From: Prosapia bicincta
Taxonomy: Eukaryota > Arthropoda > Insecta > Hemiptera > Cercopidae
Direction: 5' to 3'
Length of the DNA stretch: 64,000 nt
NCBI GenBank assembly: GCA_036971475.1
Contig: JBAIZL010000002.1
Location: 230,805,643 to 230,869,642, forward strand
The position numbers and the translations under genes were made by a program. The notes under the pieces are model-generated. The model saw only the letters and a program-made list of their open reading frames with translations, was not told the DNA's origin and did not search any database. The first letter of the stretch is position 1. Every line of letters begins with the position of its first letter. Below are positions 25,234 through 41,188 of the stretch, piece by piece.

Positions 25234-25961
25234 AAAACCAGGGTCTAGCAGGAGGGGCAAGACTATCTGGATTTGCTCGGACAATCAGGCAGCTCTGAAG
25301 GTTTTAGGTAAGGCTAGTACCAGCTCTAGCATGGTGGCTGAGACTATAGCTTCTCTAGCAGAGCTGAGTAAGTATAATTCGCTCAACCTAACCTGGATTC
25401 CAGGACATTCTGGCTGGATAGGAAATGAGAGAGCTGACGCCTTAACAAAACAAAGGTGTATAACTCAAGGACCGTTGCAGTGGGCATGCCGCCTCAGGAG
25501 GTGAGCAAGAGCATCACGACACATATAGACAGGTTGTGCAGGGAAGAATGGAATGCAACCTTGGGGTGTAACAAATCCAAGGTACTGTGGGGTTATTCAG
25601 GAGATTTGTGGGGCAAAGAACTACTCTCCTTAAGTAGACATCAACTCAGAGTTACTGTAGAGCTAGTCACAGGTCATGGGAATCTGAGGGGATTCCAATA
25701 CAAAATTGGAAAATCTAGCTCCCCTGTGTGCAAGAGATGCTCCCTGCTTTGGGAGCTGCAAGGAGAAAGTGGTTTGGCTGGCAGGTATGTACACCAGAGG
25801 TTATCAGAAGATTTAGCATCAGGTGGATACTTGATTTATGCAAAGAAGTAGGTATCCACTAAGCTAGTCCTGTAGTAAGGATGGGAAAAGAGTGCAAAGG
25901 CTGCAGCTAAGTGCTCTACCCCGATAAGGTCCCTCCGAGTTTTAGTAATAATAAATAATAA
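25234..25961 (+). mobile_element. 5'-truncated non-LTR retrotransposon inserted in the 102-bp satellite
   Basis: The insert is flanked by direct copies of TCGTGGTTACA (25223-25233 and 25962-25972), which is also satellite sequence, so the duplication fixes the insertion point. It begins inside an RNase H domain and ends in an (AATAAT)-type tail (25945-25961), as in I-like/Jockey-group elements with a simple-repeat tail. Only the 3' part was copied in. Confidence 0.85.
25237..25851 (+). pseudogene. RNase H and C-terminal part of a non-LTR polyprotein, frameshifted
   Basis: The frame from 25237 to about 25500 shows ICSDNQAALKVL and then WIPGHSGWIGNERADALTK, the second and later blocks of an RNase H domain; the first catalytic block is lost by 5' truncation. 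Around 25460-25500 the frame shifts to one ending near 25851. That frame has RVTVELVTGHGNLRGFQYKI followed by SPVCKRCSLLWE, the conserved RL...TGH.....H....G....P.C..C....E tail of I-clade and Jockey-clade ORF2 proteins. The open frame extending upstream to 25106 is satellite sequence and not part of the element. Confidence 0.8.
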
Positions 25962-26064
25962 TCGTGGTTACAGACACTTTTACTCACTACTATGAACGAT
26001 TGTATGTTTTTCCATGGGAGATTATCAATTCAAGGTCGCTTGTAGGAAATAGGTTGCTCTATAT
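25962..26064. repeat. 102-bp satellite remnant between two insertions
   Basis: One diverged unit (TCGTGGTTACAGACACTTTT and AATTCAAGGTCGCTTGTAGG) separates the non-LTR insert from the hAT element, showing both landed in the same array. Confidence 0.9.
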
Positions 26065-26189
26065 CTGGAGTGCACAACCCGCGGCCCCCGACAAGTTTTT
26101 TGTGGATCGCGGGCCACTCTAAAATATTGCTTTTGAATGTAGTGAAACGGAATGCTATCCATAGGAAAAGGCATAAGCGCGCACATTCT

Positions 26190-27646
26190 GTTAATTTGTA
26201 CTGAGAAAAGACAAAGTAAAGGATTTGAAAAAGAAATTAACAAGTCAACAAAATCTGTTTAAAAAATGCCAGTAAAAATTCGGAATCATTAGTTAAAGCA
26301 AGTTTTGAAATTTCGAAAATATTAATGAAACATTTGAAATCTTTTGCAGATGGAGAATTTGTTAAGGAATGTTTAATAGCCGTAGCTGATAATTTATTTC
26401 CGGATAAAACCCAATTAGTTTCACAGATGAGCGTAATGACGATAGGTTGTTGAGTGGAAGACATGTCAACCTGTATTGATAATTCTTTGAAACAGAGAAT
26501 CTCAAAAATTCAAGTGGTTTTCGATCGTGTTTGACGAAACTGTTGATATTTCAGATACAGCCCAGCTTGCTATTCTTGTATGAGGCGTTGATACTGATTT
26601 TAACATCACTGAAGAGCTATTAAGTTTGGTTCCTATGAAGGGCACGACAGATTTCGATATTTACCAGGAGACAATAAAATGTTTCGAACGTTTTGAATTG
26701 AAAGTGAGTATGGATAAAGTGTGCGGTTTGACCACTGATGGCACTCCATCAATGATTGGGAAAAACATAGGTTTAGTATCATACCTTGATTAGGGCTGTA
26801 GTTTATATGGAAATGAGCTCATAACTTTTCACTGTCTTCTTCAATAGACAAAATTTGTGTTCGAAATCATTACAGATGAATCATGTTATTACAGTTGTAA
26901 ATACTATTCGTAGGTTAGGACTTGTCCATCGCCAATTCAAAGAATTCCTCAATGATATCGATAATGAATTCGAAGATGTAATTTATACTTATATTCGGTG
27001 ATTGAGTGCAGGTAAAGTTTTAAGAAGAGTGTTTAGTGTTCGTGTAGAAATTGATATTTTTCTTTCTGATCGTGGTATTACGGTATTCGAATTTAAAAAT
27101 AGAGACTGGTTATGTGATTTTGCATTTTATGTCGATATTATGGATCATATGAACGAGTTGAATACCAAACTTCAAGGCAAAGACAATTTAATTCTCTCGT
27201 CAGTGAGTCTTATAAAACCGTTTGAAAAGAAGTTGTAAGTGTGGGACGCCCAAATGGGAAATGGAGTTCGGGTTAACTTCCCTTCGCTTATTGAGATAAA
27301 TTCAACAGATGCTAATAACATCTTGGACTTCTCGAAATATAGCAACATAAAACAATGTTTGAAGAAAGATTTTGAAAACATTTCATGATCTTAATAAATT
27401 TGAAAATTTATTTGAAATCTTTGCATCGCCGTTCAGTGTTGATTGTATGGATGCACCACACAATATTCAAATGGAATTTATTGGTCTGCAGCACATGATT
27501 CAGTTAAAGTCAAAATTCTGTGAAGTTCTATTATTAGATTTCTATAAAAATTACATGCCTATAGAAATGGTTATTCTGCGAGAAATATTTTTTTTTTTTA
27601 TTTCGTGTTTGTTCATCAGTAGTTTTATTTGTGAGCATGTATTTTC
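26190..27646 (+). pseudogene. hAT transposase (GTF2IRD2/ZBED-like group), 5' part
   Basis: Pieces of one transposase appear in order in shifting + frames: KASFEISKILMKHLKSFADG and EFVKECLIAVADNLFP near 26280-26400, an AQLAILV...VDTDFNITEELL-like stretch near 26550-26640, VPMKGTTDFDIY near 26630-26660, and a run like LFEIFASPFSVDCMDAPHNI with QMEFIGLQ near 27400-27490. These match the RNase H-like core of domesticable hAT transposases related to GTF2IRD2 and ZBED proteins. More than ten stops and shifts are present. The frame stops at the Penelope-like insertion inside the C-terminal dimerisation domain (CEHVFS). Confidence 0.75.
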
Positions 27647-27715
27647 TTAATCACTTAAACAATAGTTTATGACTATCCGAAGTTTAAATTTTGTAAATTT
27701 GTTAAAACTTACTGA

Positions 27716-27759
27716 GACAGAACGTTTTCGATCGCTATGTGCTGATTTTCATCAGTGTC
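27716..27759 (-). ncRNA. Hammerhead-like motif, downstream copy
   Basis: Minus strand order: GACA, CUGAUGA, extra A, stem II AAUC..GAUC (weakened by one A-C mismatch), GAA, stem III palindrome AACGUU, cleavage base C, UGUC. Core bases are intact. It sits at the 3' boundary of the long Penelope-like unit, where hammerheads are known in this class. Confidence 0.65.
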
Positions 27760-27869
27760 TTCTGCTTCGGGTCAAGCGGTGACGGTTTTAAAGGTAGGTT
27801 TTCGATAGTAACAAAGAGTATGTGTGATTTGTATAATGTTTGTTCATTTAATATGTTTCTACTTTGTGT

Positions 27870-29270
27870 TTTTGTGTGTCTGTAGTGTGTTGAGATGTGG
27901 TCCTTTTTTCTTGGTGTAAGATTTCTAGGTTATGGTAAATGTCTTTGTATATGTGTCCTGTTTCTTTTATGTGATTGTAAAATGTTGAGTTGGTGTTCTG
28001 TTTGTGTTCCTCGACTCTTTGTTTAAAGCTGCGACCTGTCCAATGTAGAATTTGTTACATTCGTCACAGTTCAGTTTGTATACGCCTGGTGCTTGTAATT
28101 TATCTTTGTTGTTGGTGTTGTGTTGTATTTTGTATTGTAACTTGTTATAGTTTTGTATGCTATTTTGTATCCCATTTTTTGATATTTGAGGGCTATTTTG
28201 TTTGTTGTTTTGTTTATGTATGGTAATGTGATGTTTTCCCTGTCTGTAGTGTTAATTTTAGTGTTTTTCTGTATTTTGTACCAGAGTTTGTCTATTATTG
28301 TGGTGTTGTATCCATTTGTGTATGCTAAATATTGAATTGTGTCTAGTTCTTTGTTTATGTTTTCTGTGGTCATTGGGACTTCTTTAAGTCTATGGAGCAT
28401 GGATCTGAAGGCAGCTTGTTTGTGTTGGATAGGGTGGTTTGAGGTGTTGTGGATAAGTGTTTCTGTCGCTATGGGTTTCCTGTAAATGTTAAAGCTGTGT
28501 TTTTGTGTGTGGCTTTTTGTTATGGTTAGGTCGAGGAAGTTTAGGGATCGGTTGGTTTAAATTTCTGAAGTGAAGTGGAGTTTTTGGTGCATTTTAATAG
28601 TGTAGGTGAGGAGTTTTTCGCATTGACGGTAGTTGCCTCTGTATAGTGTTATGATGAGTATCTTGGTGTTTTCTATGTGTTTTAGGAAAACTTCGCTTAG
28701 GACACTACTGATAGGACTTCCCATGGGTAGGCCATATGGTTGTGAATAGAGGTTTGAGTTGAATAGAATAGTTTTGTTTGGTGATGATTTGGAGGATGTT
28801 TATGATCTCGGTAGCGTGGGTTTTAGGTATGTTGTTCTGTATTAATTGGGTTTCTAGGATGTTGAGCGTTTTGGGTATAGATATGTTGGTTTACATATTT
28901 GTTATGTCGAGGGATAGTAGTGTTGAATTGTATGGTATGTTTATGTCTTTTATTTTATTTACGAGGTTTGTTCTGTTTTTATGTGTGTTTCTGTGTTTAA
29001 GTTTATGGATTGTCTGATTATTTTGCCCTTTGTATTTTGATAATTTATGTGCAGGGGCATTTTGGTAGTCGATGATGGCTCGGATGGGGACATTGGGTTT
29101 GTGAATTTTGGGAAGAGCGCAGAGGGTAGGTGCTTTAGGGTGAATTTGTTTTAGGTGGGATTTTTTGTTTTTGTTGATAATGTATTTAGATGTATTAATT
29201 AGTTGTTTGATGGTTCTGTGATATTTCTTTGTTGGGTCTGTATGTAGTTGTGTTGACTTTTGTAGTCCAT
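27870..29270 (-). pseudogene. Penelope-like reverse transcriptase and GIY-YIG nuclease, degraded
   Basis: From 29270 downward the minus strand reads through CALPKIHKPNVPIRAIIDYQ (RT motif region), then [20 protein letters not shown] near 28690-28740 (the glycine-rich RT block before the catalytic YxDD), then a linker near 28071-28400, then GVYKLNCDECNKFYIG near 28030-28085, which opens the GIY-YIG endonuclease. Frameshifts separate these blocks and I do not see an intact YVDD box. The enzyme class copies its RNA at nicked DNA in the nucleus; this copy cannot do so. Confidence 0.8.
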
Positions 29271-29357
29271 TACGTTCGGTGAATCTTATTCATCACTTAA
29301 ACAATAGTTTATGACTATCCGAACTTTAAATTTTGTAAATTTGTTAAAACTTACTGA

Positions 29358-29401
29358 GACAGAACGTTTTCGATCGCTATGTGCCGGTCTTCATCAGTGT
29401 C
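29358..29401 (-). ncRNA. Hammerhead-like motif, upstream (pseudo-LTR) copy
   Basis: Minus strand order: GACA, CUGAUGA, extra A, stem II GACCG..CGAUC with one mismatch and an eight-base loop, GAA, stem III palindrome AACGUU, cleavage base C, UGUC. The spacing and stem I match the downstream copy. Two such motifs bracket the main unit, so cleavage at both would release a unit-length RNA. This is inference from layout. Confidence 0.65.
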
Positions 29402-29480
29402 TTCTGCTTGGAGATGTCGGTTCAAGCGGTAATGGATTTAAAGGTAGGTTTTCGATAGTATCAAAGAGTATGTGTGATTT

Positions 29481-29759
29481 TTATTGTGTTTGTTCGTTTA
29501 ATATGTTTGTACTTTGTGTTTTTGTGCGTCTGTAAATTTCATATAGTTCTAGTGTGTTGAGATGTGGTCCTTTTTTGTTGATGTGTAGGATTTCTAGGTT
29601 GTGGTAAATGTTTGTGTATTTGTGTTCTGTTTCTTTTATGTGATTGTAAAATATTGAGTTGGTGTTCTGTTTGTGTTCCTCGACTCTCTGTTTAAAGCTG
29701 CGACCTGTTTGTCCAATGTAGAATTTGTTACATTCGTCGCAGTTTAGTTTATGTATTTC
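29481..29759 (-). pseudogene. GIY-YIG endonuclease domain, 5'-truncated Penelope-like copy
   Basis: The frame begins at the element edge with IHKLNCDECNKFYIGQTGRS and continues FKQRVEEHKQN and SIFYNHIKETEHKY. This is the GIY-YIG fold with the Y-IG pair, the catalytic Arg of the FKQR block and the conserved His/Glu helix. The reading frame is open for about 93 codons, but the reverse transcriptase that should precede it is missing because the copy is truncated at the insertion boundary. Confidence 0.85.
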
Positions 29760-29873
29760 CATGTATTTTCGTTAATAAAATCCATAATATCTAAAGCTTG
29801 TACACGTATAACTGACATTTACTTGGAATCAACATTGGAAATAGTAGCTACAAACATTAAAATAGACTTTTAA
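29760..29873 (+). pseudogene. hAT transposase C-terminal dimerisation end, split from 27646
   Basis: After the duplicated CATGTATTTTC the + strand resumes the hAT frame as HVFSLIKSIISKACTRITDI, then YLESTLEIVATNIK and a stop at 29871. It continues the CEHVFS of 27631-27646, as expected for the conserved CE..FS..K...SK.R.RLTD..L...L block of hAT proteins. The break is explained exactly by the Penelope-like insertion. Confidence 0.85.
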
Positions 29874-30304
29874 TAATTAACAAAAGAAAATCAGTGTCAA
29901 ATTTCCTACTAAATTAACACTTTTCAAAATTCATTTCATGTTTTTTAATTTTCAAGTTAAAAGTTGTTTTATCTTTTGAATCCTGGTGTAGTAGTATAAT
30001 TAAAAAACGTAGTTAACTTTAAATACTTGCTACAAGTATCAACATTGTAACATTAACAAGATAAAGAATTTGATATCTGGATACGTTGTTACAGGTATGT
30101 AGGCTATTATAAATTATAAAGTGGCTGTGTATGTATGGGATGTACGCTTACATTATAATTTAAAATGTAGCGTATACCCTACCATTTAAAAGTTAACCAC
30201 AACTAGATAAGACGTATTCCAATTGAATAACTCGAGAAATTTTAATCCTGCGGCCCGGCTCGAGAAAATGAACACTTAATTGACCCACGTTCCAAGCACC
30301 CCTG
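29874..30304. other. 3' non-coding end of the hAT element
   Basis: AT-rich, with no further coding signal, ending in the hAT terminal repeat at about 30285-30304. Confidence 0.7.
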
Positions 30305-30512
30305 ATCTACATCATGGTCACAGAAACATCTACCCACTACTCTGAACGATTGTTTGCTTTTCCATAAGAGCTTATCAATTCAACGTCACTTGTAGGAAAT
30401 AGTCTGTTCTATATAGTGGTTACAGAAACGTCTACCCACCACTCCGATTAATTGTTTGCTTTTCCATAAGAGATTATCAATTCCAAGTCGCTTGTAGGAA
30501 GTAGGTAGACGG
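30305..30512. repeat. 102-bp satellite, last two units
   Basis: CATCATGGTCACAGAAACAT and a second unit with TAGTGGTTACAGAAACGTCT continue the array of 18966-25233 beyond the hAT insertion. Confidence 0.92.
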
Positions 30513-30683
30513 TACTTTGTACGTTTGTTTGCATTTCTAACAAATATATTCCAACCCGCTATACTGAGAATTTGTTTGAATTAGATTGTAAGTTTAATGT
30601 AACAAATAGGTTGTATCGATTTTCCAGCTTATGGAAGTAAAAAACTGATAAGAAGATTTAAATGGCATGTAATAATGCGCCCT

Positions 30684-31976
<1,293 letters not shown>

Positions 31977-32051
31977 GAAAAAATAAGCAAAATACAAATA
32001 CAAGAATAATTTATTGAATTATACAATAATTACACAAGCATAAATATTTTG

Positions 32052-32054
<3 letters not shown>

Positions 32055-32110
<56 letters not shown>
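32055..32110. repeat. (TA)n microsatellite
   Basis: About 55 bp of pure TA alternation, 80 bp after the CA run. Confidence 0.95.
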
Positions 32111-35697
<3,587 letters not shown>

Positions 35698-35828
35698 ATG
35701 GAACATAATCATTTGAGAGAACGGAAAAGAATATTACCCTCGACTTTTCCTCCACCTTTAAAACCTCTGAATGATGATAGTGAAAGAAAACACTTCTGCA
35801 GAATCATTTCTGCTTTCAAATGTTACAG
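35698..35828 (+). CDS. CARNMT1: CARNMT1 exon 1 (start codon to phase-2 donor)
   Basis: ATG at 35698 opens [20 protein letters not shown] followed by [16 protein letters not shown], aligning with the conserved HF..II.AF.YY start of the family. The donor is CAG|GTAGGT at 35828/35829. The codon AG.G is completed by exon 2 as Arg. This is the first ATG consistent with the conserved block; the sequence just upstream is non-coding in character. Confidence 0.85.
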
Positions 35829-38307
35829 GTAGGTTTGATATCTTATATTTTTAAAAAGGTATCTAGTGATGTCCTTTAAATATAGTTATTTGTTGTTAAA
35901 ACGTTACAGACTTTAACAATCAAGTAACATTGGTTTCAGTAGTACTTGTATTGAAAAATAAGGTAATTATTTTCCGTCTACACATAACCAGTCGTACTTT
36001 TATTCTAAAATAAGGTAACTATTTTCTTCTACACATAACCAGTATTGCAAAAAACACTTGGCGATGCAGAAAGTTATCAAGAATACAGACAATATAAAAA
36101 ACCCGGAATTTCCCCAGTAATCTAATTAAAAAAACATTTGACAAATTTGCATCCTCATCCTCCCTAATAATTCAGCTGCTTTTGAGCAGTAAGTTACATG
36201 GTTCTTATACAAGTTAGTAATGAAAGAGTATAAAGATTTTCATTGTAATATTCCCTGCATCTCAAAAAATAAAGATGTTTATGCTGCAATGTGGGTAAAA
36301 GTGTTTTTCCAAAATTCATTATTTTTTGAGTGCCATTACCAAATTAAATTTTTTTTTTCATGATGATGGCTATATGCATTGCTAGTTATAATTTCTTTTA
36401 CACTATTTGTTATCTATTGAAAATAAATTTTCAAAAGTATAAATTCCATCAGCTGAAATATTTTTTTAAGGGATTTTTCCTTAAATCAGGATTGATACCA
36501 TTTACAAAATAAGCTAAAAGTATCAGTGAAGATATTAATAAGTGTAGATTTTGGTCACTGGCTTAATACATTTTTTATATAAAATGTGAACACCATTCAA
36601 CATACATTATAGGTAGACCTAGTTTCATTATTTTCTTTATTTAAATTAAGAATACATAATTTTGGTATTAATTTGAAATTATAAGGATTTTTGTAAGACG
36701 TAGTGGTGTACATTTTGGTACATTTCTATCATTCTTTTCATCATATATAAATTTAAGTATAGTTTAAATTAAGAAAAAAAATTTTACGTGATCATTTCTC
36801 CATAATGATTTCTAAACATCTTTATTATAGTTGAATATATTTCATAAGTATTTCGAAATGAAATTTTAATGGCACTTGTCTAATGCACTCATTATTCCTT
36901 GTTTAGTCAATGTTAACACGGATATCATGCTAATGATAATATTAATTAGAATTTGTAAAAGAAAGCATATTTTAGCTTGGTGAGTAATAGTTTACCATCC
37001 ATCACCTTCGATTTTTTTCCTATTTGCATAGGTCATTTGAAGTTCTATTAAAACAAAGAAATAATTATTTTAAACTTCGGTAACTATAATATTAGTTCTT
37101 AAACATTTTGTTAAATATTGGGTAAAAATGCTGAAGCTCGGCACCATACGATATTTTGGGAAATTGTTCAAAACCACCAAATAGGACGATATCCACAAGA
37201 ATTTTTTTTGACCTTGGAAAGTTATTTTTTTCCATGTTAAAGTAGGGTAAAAAATTTTACACTGAGGTAGAAATTGTGAATAGGCATGGAGTGATACAAA
37301 TGTATCGGTTCTAATTGTATAAATGTAACCATTTAGGTAATGTTTAAAATCAAATCTAACCTGACTTGACACTTTTTAGGTATATTTTAATATAGGTATA
37401 CAGTATTGTATAAATTTAAAACCAAATCTATCCTAACTGGAGACTTTATAAGTATATTAAGCCAAAACGTTATTTCTCAAATATCTACACACGTAAGGTT
37501 GCGTGACGTACCGCGGCTGATGCTTACAACCTTATGCGCACCACTGTGACGTAACAAAACGTTTGTTTCACTCTGCGCCCATTCACAACTTCTACATCCA
37601 CGCTAAATTTTTTACCCTACTTTAAATTTGAAAAAAGTAACTTTCCGAGGTCAATAAAAAAAAATTCTTGTGTATATCGTCCTATTTGGTGGTGATAAAC
37701 AATTTCCCAAAATATCGTATGGTGCCGAGCTTCAGCATTTTAACCAAATATTGGAACATAAACATATCTTTACTTGATAAACATAGGATTCCTCTGCGAA
37801 TAAATTGTTGAAAAAGTGCCGTATTAGATTATACTATAATGCTCCATTAAAATATAATATAAATTATCAAGTCAAGATAGATTTTTACTATAAAAAAATA
37901 AGAAATAAACTTATGTGACATTTAAAGAATAATTTTTGGCAACTAGCCATCATTGATTTTGCTAAAAAAAAAAATTATGTCTTTTGATGTAGAAATAGTT
38001 TATAAATAAGAAACAAATAAGACATTTAACCTCACTTCCAACAAACCTAAAGGTTATGAAATTAAACTTTTATTTTTCTTTAGTGGAACACTACATTAAA
38101 CAATATGTACAATAGAAAATGCTGTAAAATAATTATCTATGGGGATTTGATTAAAAGAAATTGCTAATCTACAACGTAAATTCATGCCTTGCGTAAAACT
38201 AAGGCTTCTTGTTCCGTGTAGTGATGTAAAATCGTAGCCTATCATCAAAATTCACTCTTCAGCACTTCACTTGTTATTAAGTTAACTTTCATTGTACAGC
38301 TCATTTC

Positions 38308-38360
<53 letters not shown>

Positions 38361-40473
38361 TTTTTTTTTAATGGGTAGGTGAAAATTTTCAAAAAGGCGC
38401 TGCGCAATCCGTATTACGCAACAGTGTGATATTCTTACTCACTAAAAACACCTCCCTTTGTCATGACCAGTTGAAAGCAACTGACTAATGACTTTCATTT
38501 ATAGAAAAAAATGGATGGTGTTGGAAAACTCAAGTTTCTCTTTGTTCTAAAGTGGCCAAATCATGTGGTCTAGGTCTTTGTAGACGGCGGACATGCCTAG
38601 TCACATCAAGGACTGGCTCAATTGATACCATTTACAAAATAAGCTAAAAGTATCAGTAAAGATATTAGTAAGTGTAGATTTTGGTCACTGGCTTAATACA
38701 TTTTTTATATAAAATGTGAACACCATTCAACATACATTATAGGTAGACCTAGTTTCATTATTTTCTTTATTTAAATTAAGCATACATAATTTTGGTATTA
38801 ATTTGAAATCATAAGGGTTTTTGTAAGACGTAGTGGTGTACATTTTATAACATTTTGGTACATTTCTATCATTCTTTTCATCATATATAAATTTAAGTAT
38901 AGTTTAAATTAAACATCTTTATTATAGTTGAATATATTTCATTAGTATTTCGAAATGAAATTTTTATGGCACTTGTCTAATGCACTCAATATTCATTGTT
39001 TAGTCAATGTTAACACGGATATCATGCTAATGATAATATTAATTAGAATTTGTAAAAGAAAGCATATTTTAGCTTGGTGAGTAATAGTTTACCATCCATC
39101 ACCTTCGATTTTTTTCCTATTTGCATAGGTCATTTGAAGTTCTATTAAAACATAGAAATAATTATTTTAAACTTCGGTAACTATAATATTAGTTCTTAAA
39201 CATTTTGTTAAATATTGGGTAAAAATGCTGAAGCTCGGCACCATACGATATTTTGGGAAATTGTTCAAAACCACCAAATAGGACGATATCCACAAGAATT
39301 ATTTTGACCTTGGAAAGTTATTTTTTTCCATGTTAAAGTAGGGTAAAAAATTTTGCACTGAGGTAGAAATTGTGAATAGGCACGGAGTGATACAAATGTA
39401 TCGGTTCTAATTGTATAAATGTAACCATTTAGGTAATGTATAAAATTAAAACCAAATCTAACCTGACTTGACACTTTTTAGGTATATTTTAATATAGGTA
39501 TACAGTATTGTATAAATTTAAAACCAAATCTATCCTAACTGGAGACTTTATAAGTATATTAAGCCAAAACGTTATTTCTCAAATATCTACACACGTAAGG
39601 TTGCGTGACGTACCGCGGCTGATGCTTACAACCTTATGCGCACCACTGTGACGTAACGAAACGTTTGTTTCACTCTGCGCCCATTCACAACTTCTACATC
39701 CACGCTAAATTTTTTACCCTACTTTAAATTTGAAAAAAGTAACTTTCCGAGGTCAATAAAAAAAAATTCTTGTGTATATCGTCCTATTTGGTGGTGATAA
39801 ACAATTTCCCAAAATATCGTATGGTGCCGAGCTTCAGCATTTTAACCAAATATTGAAACATAAACATATCTTTACTTGATAAACATAGGATTCCTCTGCG
39901 AATAAATTGTTGAAAACGTGCCGTATTACATTATACTATAATGCTCCATTAAAATATAATATAAATTATCAAGTCAAGATAGATTTTTACTATAAAAAAA
40001 TAAGAAATAAACTTATGTGACATTTAAAGAATAATTTTTGGCAACTAGCCATCATTGATTTTGCTAAAAAAAAAATTATGTCTTTTGATGTAGAAATAGT
40101 TTATAAATAAGAAAAAAATAAGACATTTAACCTCACTTCCAACAAACCTAAAGGTTATGAAATTAAACTTTTATTTTTCTTTAGTGGAACACTACATTAA
40201 ACAATATGTACAATAGAAAATGCTGTAAAATAATTATCTATGGGGATTTGATTAAAAGAAATTGCTAATCTACAACGTAAATTCATGCCTTGCGTAAAAC
40301 TTAGGCTTCTTGTTCCGTGTAGTGATGTAAAATCGTAGCCTATCATCAAAATTCTCTCTTCAGCACTTCACTTGTTATTAAGTTAACTTTCATTGTACAG
40401 CTCATTTCCTTTATATATATATAGGTATATTATATTATATTATATATAGATATATTATAATAGATATATAGAT

Positions 40474-40515
<42 letters not shown>

Positions 40516-41145
40516 ATATAGATATATTATATTATATATATATAGGTATGTTAAATTACTTACATAGTAATATATTAACTTCATATATATAGTTATTTTG
40601 TTAATTATAAACAATTATTATTTTTTTTTTTAATGGGTAGGTGAAAATCTTCAAAAAGGCGCTGCGCAATCCGTATTACGCAACAGTGTGAGATTCTTAC
40701 TCACTAAAAACACCTCCCTTTGTCATGACCAGTTGAAAGCAACTGACTAATGACTTTCATTTATAGAAAAAAATAGATGGTGTTGGAAAACTCAAGTTTC
40801 TCTTTGTTCTAAAGTGGCTAAATCATGTGGTCTAGGTCTTTGTAGACGGTGGACATGCCTAGTCACATCAAGGATTGGCTCAATCTCCTGATTAGGATGT
40901 ATATGCAGTCTACGCAAATGCTTAGAGGCATAAACCTTAACCTCATCTATAACAAAGCACCACTAAGTGCAATTATTTTTAACTTCTCTTGCGTAAAAAC
41001 AGAAAATTAATTCAGTGGTTCGACAATGGTCAAGTGACCGAAAGGTGCCTCTTCACATAAGGTAAAAATAATTGTGGTGGAATAATTGTTTACAATTAAC
41101 AAAATAACTTGATAAAGTTAGTGCAACCGAAAAATAATGAACAAG

Positions 41146-41188
<43 letters not shown>

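Larger units (their letters stand above)
27647..29759 (-). mobile_element. Penelope-like retroelement with pseudo-LTR arrangement
   Basis: The element lies between two copies of CATGTATTTTC (27636-27646 and 29760-29770), an 11-bp target duplication. On the minus strand it starts with a 5'-truncated copy (GIY-YIG nuclease, 3' region and hammerhead, 29759-29286), followed head-to-tail by a longer copy (reverse transcriptase, GIY-YIG, 3' region and hammerhead, 29285-27647). Both units end with the same TTAAACAATAGTTTATGAC (on +). This partial tandem layout is the known pseudo-LTR organisation of Penelope-like elements. The reverse transcriptase is incomplete and mutated. Confidence 0.88.
26065..30304 (+). 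mobile_element. hAT transposon inserted in the satellite and split by a Penelope-like element
   Basis: The left end reads CTGGAGTGCACAACCCGCGG and the right end is the reverse complement of CAGGGGTGCTTGGAACGTGG, with similar tips. Eight flanking bases are CTCTATAT on the left (26057-26064) and ATCTACAT on the right (30305-30312), an 8-bp hAT-type target duplication with two later changes, lying inside the satellite motif. Without the inserted 2.1-kb Penelope-like element the copy is about 2.1 kb. The coding region is heavily decayed. Confidence 0.85.
36491..38630. repeat. 2.1-kb tandem duplication, copy 1
   Basis: The block starting ATTGATACCATTTACAAAAT at 36491 recurs from 38631 (offset 2,140 bp). 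The two copies agree across nearly the whole length. The join is marked by CTGGCTCAAT/ATTGATACC at about 38625-38635. It lies in intron 1 of CARNMT1 and contains a foldback element. Confidence 0.92.
38631..40884. repeat. 2.1-kb tandem duplication, copy 2
   Basis: A second copy of 36491-38630. It ends at GGATTGGCTCAAT (40884), where copy 1 passes directly into copy 2. Differences include a loss of about 40 bp near 38910, relative to copy 1 near 36773-36815, and an enlarged AT tract at 40412-40600. Divergence is low, so the duplication is fairly recent. Confidence 0.92.

Noticed and set aside
37070..37372. A 100-codon minus frame, partly repeated at 39265-39474
   Set aside because: It lies across the left arm and edge of the foldback element, is shortened by a deletion in the second copy, and shows no domain; its repetition only reflects the 2.1-kb duplication.
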